Source: an uncultured Bacilli bacterium
GTDB lineage: Bacteria; Bacillota_I; Bacilli_A; RF39; UBA660
Length of the DNA stretch: 5,438 bases
Direction: 5' to 3'
NCBI GenBank assembly: GCA_944351345.1
Contig: CALVPO010000092.1
Coordinates: forward strand, 1 to 5,438
The notes beneath the pieces were generated by a model that was not told the origin of the DNA, made no database searches, and saw nothing but the letters and a program-made list of their open reading frames with translations. Below, piece by piece: positions 5,123 through 5,438 of the stretch. The first letter of the stretch is position 1; the number at the start of each line of letters is the position of its first letter. A program made the translations under genes and the position numbers.

Positions 5123-5438
5123 CAGTAATACTTGTATCATTAGACTGATTATTAGTATCAAAGTTTTCTGTTGCTATTTTATTTAGTTCACTATATAGAT
5201 TGTTGTATTCTTCTACAAGATCTTCTGTTTCTAGATATATTTGATTATTTTCTATATACCAATAGTTGTTGTTATTTTCTAAAAATGTTAGCATTTCTTC
5301 TACTTTATCTAAGAATAGATTTAAGTTTTGTGATAAGGTATCCATTTCTTGTTTTGTTTCTTGAAGTTCTTTTAGGTCTTTATCAGTATACATTAAATCT
5401 TCATATAAATCTATATAGTACTTGTCTACTTTGTCTTT
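5118..5438 (-). CDS. Coiled-coil protein of unknown function, partial (N-terminus beyond right edge)
   Basis: The frame is open from the stop at 5118 to the right edge, so the 106 codons seen are the C-terminal end of a longer gene. An internal ATG at 5393 has no good ribosome site, and the 15 codons before it (KDKVDKYYIDLYEDL) continue the same acidic, helical character, so I do not take it as the start. Heptad-like Leu/Ile/Met spacing runs through the segment around LKELQETKQEMDTLSQNL (counted from that ATG, 7-24) and LFLDKVEEMLTFLEN, suggesting a coiled coil. A WYIENNQIYLETEDLVEEY stretch follows, then a polar Asn/Ser/Thr-rich tail. I see no signal peptide or membrane segment in this part and do not recognise the family. 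Confidence 0.65.
   Translation of the reverse strand, partial: KDKVDKYYIDLYEDLMYTDKDLKELQETKQEMDTLSQNLNLFLDKVEEMLTFLENNNNYWYIENNQIYLETEDLVEEYNNLYSELNKIATENFDTNNQSNDTSITA

Noticed and set aside
5391..5393. ATG as the start of the right-edge gene
   Set aside because: The frame stays open to the window end with similar helical, acidic sequence, and no ribosome site precedes this ATG.

Overview
The window reads as a piece of chromosome from a low-GC Gram-positive bacterium. It is very AT-rich, most genes start behind AAGGAG-type ribosome sites, its promoters are of the sigma-70/sigma-A type, and the families present are typical of Bacillota. The leftmost gene has a SipW-type signal sequence of a kind common in uncultured gut Bacilli (RF39-like or Erysipelotrichia-like lineages), so such a host is my best guess, not a proven placement. 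TGA ends the NlpC/P60-like gene just before a strong hairpin and Trp is read from TGG, so this is not the mycoplasma code. I see no insertion sequence, CRISPR array, tRNA or rRNA.

Layout. Positions 1-382 (minus) hold the start of a SipW-type secreted protein that runs off the left edge, with its own strong promoter at 412-440. Positions 495-2799 (minus) hold a two-gene thymidylate operon: an unusual double-length ThyX-like protein (1231-2799) followed 25 bp later by thymidylate kinase (495-1205). A divergent intergenic region (2800-2966) carries a 21-bp AT palindrome and a good plus-strand promoter. Positions 2967-3698 (plus) encode a CmpB-like membrane protein (PF06541). It converges on a DUF368 membrane protein (3718-4527, minus), a family linked to polyprenyl-phosphate translocation, with a hairpin terminator between them. 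Divergent from DUF368 is a small NlpC/P60-fold protein (4638-5096, plus) with Ser in place of the catalytic Cys. A second convergent terminator (about 5082-5122) separates it from a coiled-coil protein of unknown function (5118 to beyond the right edge, minus).

How the genes fit together. ThyX and Tmk would carry out consecutive steps, dUMP to dTMP to dTDP. The right half is loosely about the cell envelope: a possible lipid-carrier recycler, a wall-hydrolase-like fold and a multi-pass membrane protein. They are on opposing strands and do not form one operon.

The most notable observation is in the ThyX-like protein. Its two halves each look like a ThyX domain, and each has lost a different, complementary set of the residues that build a ThyX dUMP site. 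In a classical ThyX those two sets come from two neighbouring subunits, so the fused chain appears built to form one composite active site from two non-equivalent halves.
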